From Hirudo medicinalis (taxonomy: Eukaryota; Annelida; Clitellata; Hirudinida; Hirudinidae), in the NCBI GenBank assembly GCA_011800805.1, contig MPNW01000597.1, positions 38,013 to 48,012 on the forward strand: 10,000 nucleotides of DNA. Direction: 5' to 3'. Of the stretch, positions 6,217 through 10,000 are shown in pieces. Below the pieces are notes generated by a model. That model was given only the letters and a program-made list of their open reading frames with translations. It ran no database searches and had not been told where the DNA came from. The first letter of the stretch is position 1. Every line of letters starts with the position of its first letter. The position numbers and the translations under genes were made by a program.

Positions 6217-6680
6217 AGCCTCCCTCGAGTCGTCGAGTTGTTGTTATTCTCTGATAAATGATTGATTATTTCTTAACATCAGCTGCTACTTCCTTGTGTC
6301 CCTCGTGGTGTTTTCATTTTATATATACATAAATTTCTTTGTAAATTAATCTCAAATATCTAATTGATTAATCATATTATTGCTTCTATTATTGACTGTT
6401 TATTGAGCAACATTTTTCTCTCAGAAGAGCCTATCTTCCTGCACATTCTCAGTTGAAACTTGCAACTTGTATTATTTCCATTGTTGATGTGGCTGATATT
6501 CGGTTTATTATTTCAAAATTGTTCTATTATGGCTGTCGATGGTTATGAATCTTCTCAATCTACAGATGCTTTACAAATACGTTTTTAATACCTCTGTCCA
6601 GTATCAAATGTTTAATTTTGTTGTCTGCTGTAATGACTTAAAAGCGTTTTGATAAAAATTAAAGATATTCGCCTCATTGG
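6217..6680 (+). other. RIMBP2: RIM-BP 3' UTR (predicted)
   Basis: AT-rich noncoding sequence after the TGA, running to the ATTAAA signal and a likely cleavage site 10-25 bases beyond it. No reading frame of note and no canonical AATAAA. The extent is inferred. Confidence 0.6.
6658..6663 (+). terminator. ATTAAA polyadenylation signal
   Basis: ATTAAA is the commonest variant polyadenylation signal. It lies 440 bp past the RIM-BP stop and is followed by a T/GT-rich stretch (ttggaatttgttgtcgtcctcg) typed here only in part: TTGTTGTCGTCCTCGTTTTT at 6684-6703. That is the expected downstream element. Confidence 0.55.
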
Positions 6681-7396
6681 AATTTGTTGTCGTCCTCGTT
6701 TTTGGCATTTTATCGTTTTCGGGGACGGATCGTGGGTCAAAGTGTAAAATACATCATAAAAAATTTAAAACTGAGTTTGATGATGCAACTTGGTAAATCC
6801 AAAGGCAAGAAGTGGGACGCTTAACCTTTTCTCCACCGTGATCTCATCGAAGTGTCTGTCCAGAGCTATTTGGAGCACCGAACTGCTCAGCTAGGTCTTT
6901 ATGATAGTTCCGAAAGCACGAATTGCGATTTTATTTAGGCAGAGATGACGAATAGCGACCCCCTCTGCATTGCTACAAGTAGGCCACTCGAAATTTTCCA
7001 TCGACCCATCGTGCCACCTAGATCTTAAAATGCGAAAATGACGAAGTTTTTAATAAACAATTATGCGGGTACTACTGGACTGAATTTGCCGAATTTTATT
7101 TTTGTAATTTTGTTGTTGTTGTTGTTGTTGTTAAATTAGTATGATTGTCGTGCCGGTGGTTCGATAGTAATTGATCAGCTGATCCAAGAATTTGCACTCT
7201 CACTACTAAATAAATATGAGGCCATGCCTAGCTGCTGTGTATGTGCCTAGCGACCGAAAGGATACGTTACGAAGGAAGGTTTTCATCAAATGATCACAGG
7301 CTGGTTTGTGGAAACTGAGTTTAATTTGCGTCACTCATTTTTTAAATGATTTTGTGAAAACAAAAAAAAACGACTATGTTGTGATTCTTGGCGCTC
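6681..7396. other. Intergenic region between RIM-BP and malic enzyme
   Basis: About 0.7 kb with no open frame or RNA gene that I can recognise on either strand. It contains a (TTG)7 tract at 7110-7132 and a 12-bp palindrome with an E-box at 7173-7184. The last 200 bp presumably carry the malic enzyme promoter. Confidence 0.7.
7110..7132 (+). repeat. (TTG)n microsatellite
   Basis: Seven TTG units plus TT in the intergenic region. It is the complement of the CAA/ACA motif seen in the intron 2 compound repeat. Confidence 0.93.
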
Positions 7397-7406
7397 TATA
7401 TAAAAG
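7397..7406 (+). promoter_or_regulatory. TATA box of the malic enzyme gene
   Basis: TATATAAAAG, a strong TATA match, lies in a locally GC-richer setting (GCGCTC before, GCCCG after). It is about 150 bp upstream of the malic enzyme ATG. A start site about 30 bp downstream would fall near 7427-7430, at the end of the pyrimidine run CCTCCTCTTT (7418-7427). Sequence-based prediction only. Confidence 0.65.
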
Positions 7407-7426
7407 CCCGTTATTTGCCTCCTCTT

Positions 7427-7452
7427 TGCGTTCCAAGCGTATTGGGAACGCA
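7427..7452 (+). promoter_or_regulatory. Inverted repeat at predicted transcription start
   Basis: TGCGTTCC (7427-7434) and GGAACGCA (7445-7452) are exact inverted repeats with a 10-nt spacer, positioned where the TATA box predicts initiation. It could be a dyad protein-binding site or a hairpin at the mRNA 5' end. No known factor is assigned. Confidence 0.5.
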
Positions 7453-7549
7453 TTTTTTTACGTTGCACCAATAATTTAATACTTGCCTAATAATTTGGAA
7501 TCGTTGCAAACTACTGGCAGGGTTTTAAAAGCAATTCAGAAGTCTAAGA

Positions 7550-10000
<2,451 letters not shown>

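Noticed and set aside
7141..7260. GGTTCGATAG as a possible tRNA T-loop
   Set aside because: No matching D-arm, anticodon arm or acceptor stem could be assembled around it on either strand.

Overview
This window is animal nuclear DNA, most likely from an invertebrate bilaterian. Short GC-richer coding exons are separated by AT-rich introns full of trinucleotide microsatellites (ATT, ATG, ACA, TCC, CAT families). Codon phase is preserved across every inferred GT-AG intron, with one exception described below. Nothing here is prokaryotic, and there is no operon, CRISPR array, intact transposon or viral gene. The lineage cannot be fixed from this sequence; an annelid-like or other lophotrochozoan genome would be a guess.

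Positions 3-6216 (+ strand) hold the 3' part of a RIM-binding protein (RIM-BP) gene: 14 visible exons and about 744 residues. The order is an N-terminal coiled coil (exons 1-4), a short Asn-rich linker (exon 5), SH3-1 (exons 6-7), a linker (exon 8), one fibronectin type III domain (exons 9-10), a long acidic linker (exon 11), SH3-2 (exons 11-12) and SH3-3 (exons 13-14). The 5' end lies outside the window. RIM-BPs link presynaptic calcium channels to RIM at the active zone. Two features stand out: only one FN3 module is visible where family members usually have three, and the reading frame breaks by one base inside that module. The break could be an indel or assembly error, or a hidden 47-nt intron.

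Positions 6217 to about 6680 are the RIM-BP 3' UTR, with an ATTAAA polyadenylation signal. A 0.7-kb intergenic stretch follows, holding a (TTG)n tract and an E-box palindrome. It leads to a TATA box at 7397-7406 and an inverted repeat over the predicted start site.

Positions 7550-8937 hold the first four coding exons (195 residues) of a malic enzyme gene on the same strand. The catalytic Tyr, Arg and Lys are present with family spacing. The rest of the window, 8938-10000, is its next intron, which carries a long (ATT)n-based microsatellite.

The two genes are tandem neighbours with unrelated jobs (synaptic scaffold and central metabolism), and nothing suggests they act together. I found no convincing new biological system. 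The best leads are the FN3 frame break, the reduced FN3 complement, the unusual 5' splice-site pattern shared by both genes, and the divergent N-terminus of the malic enzyme.
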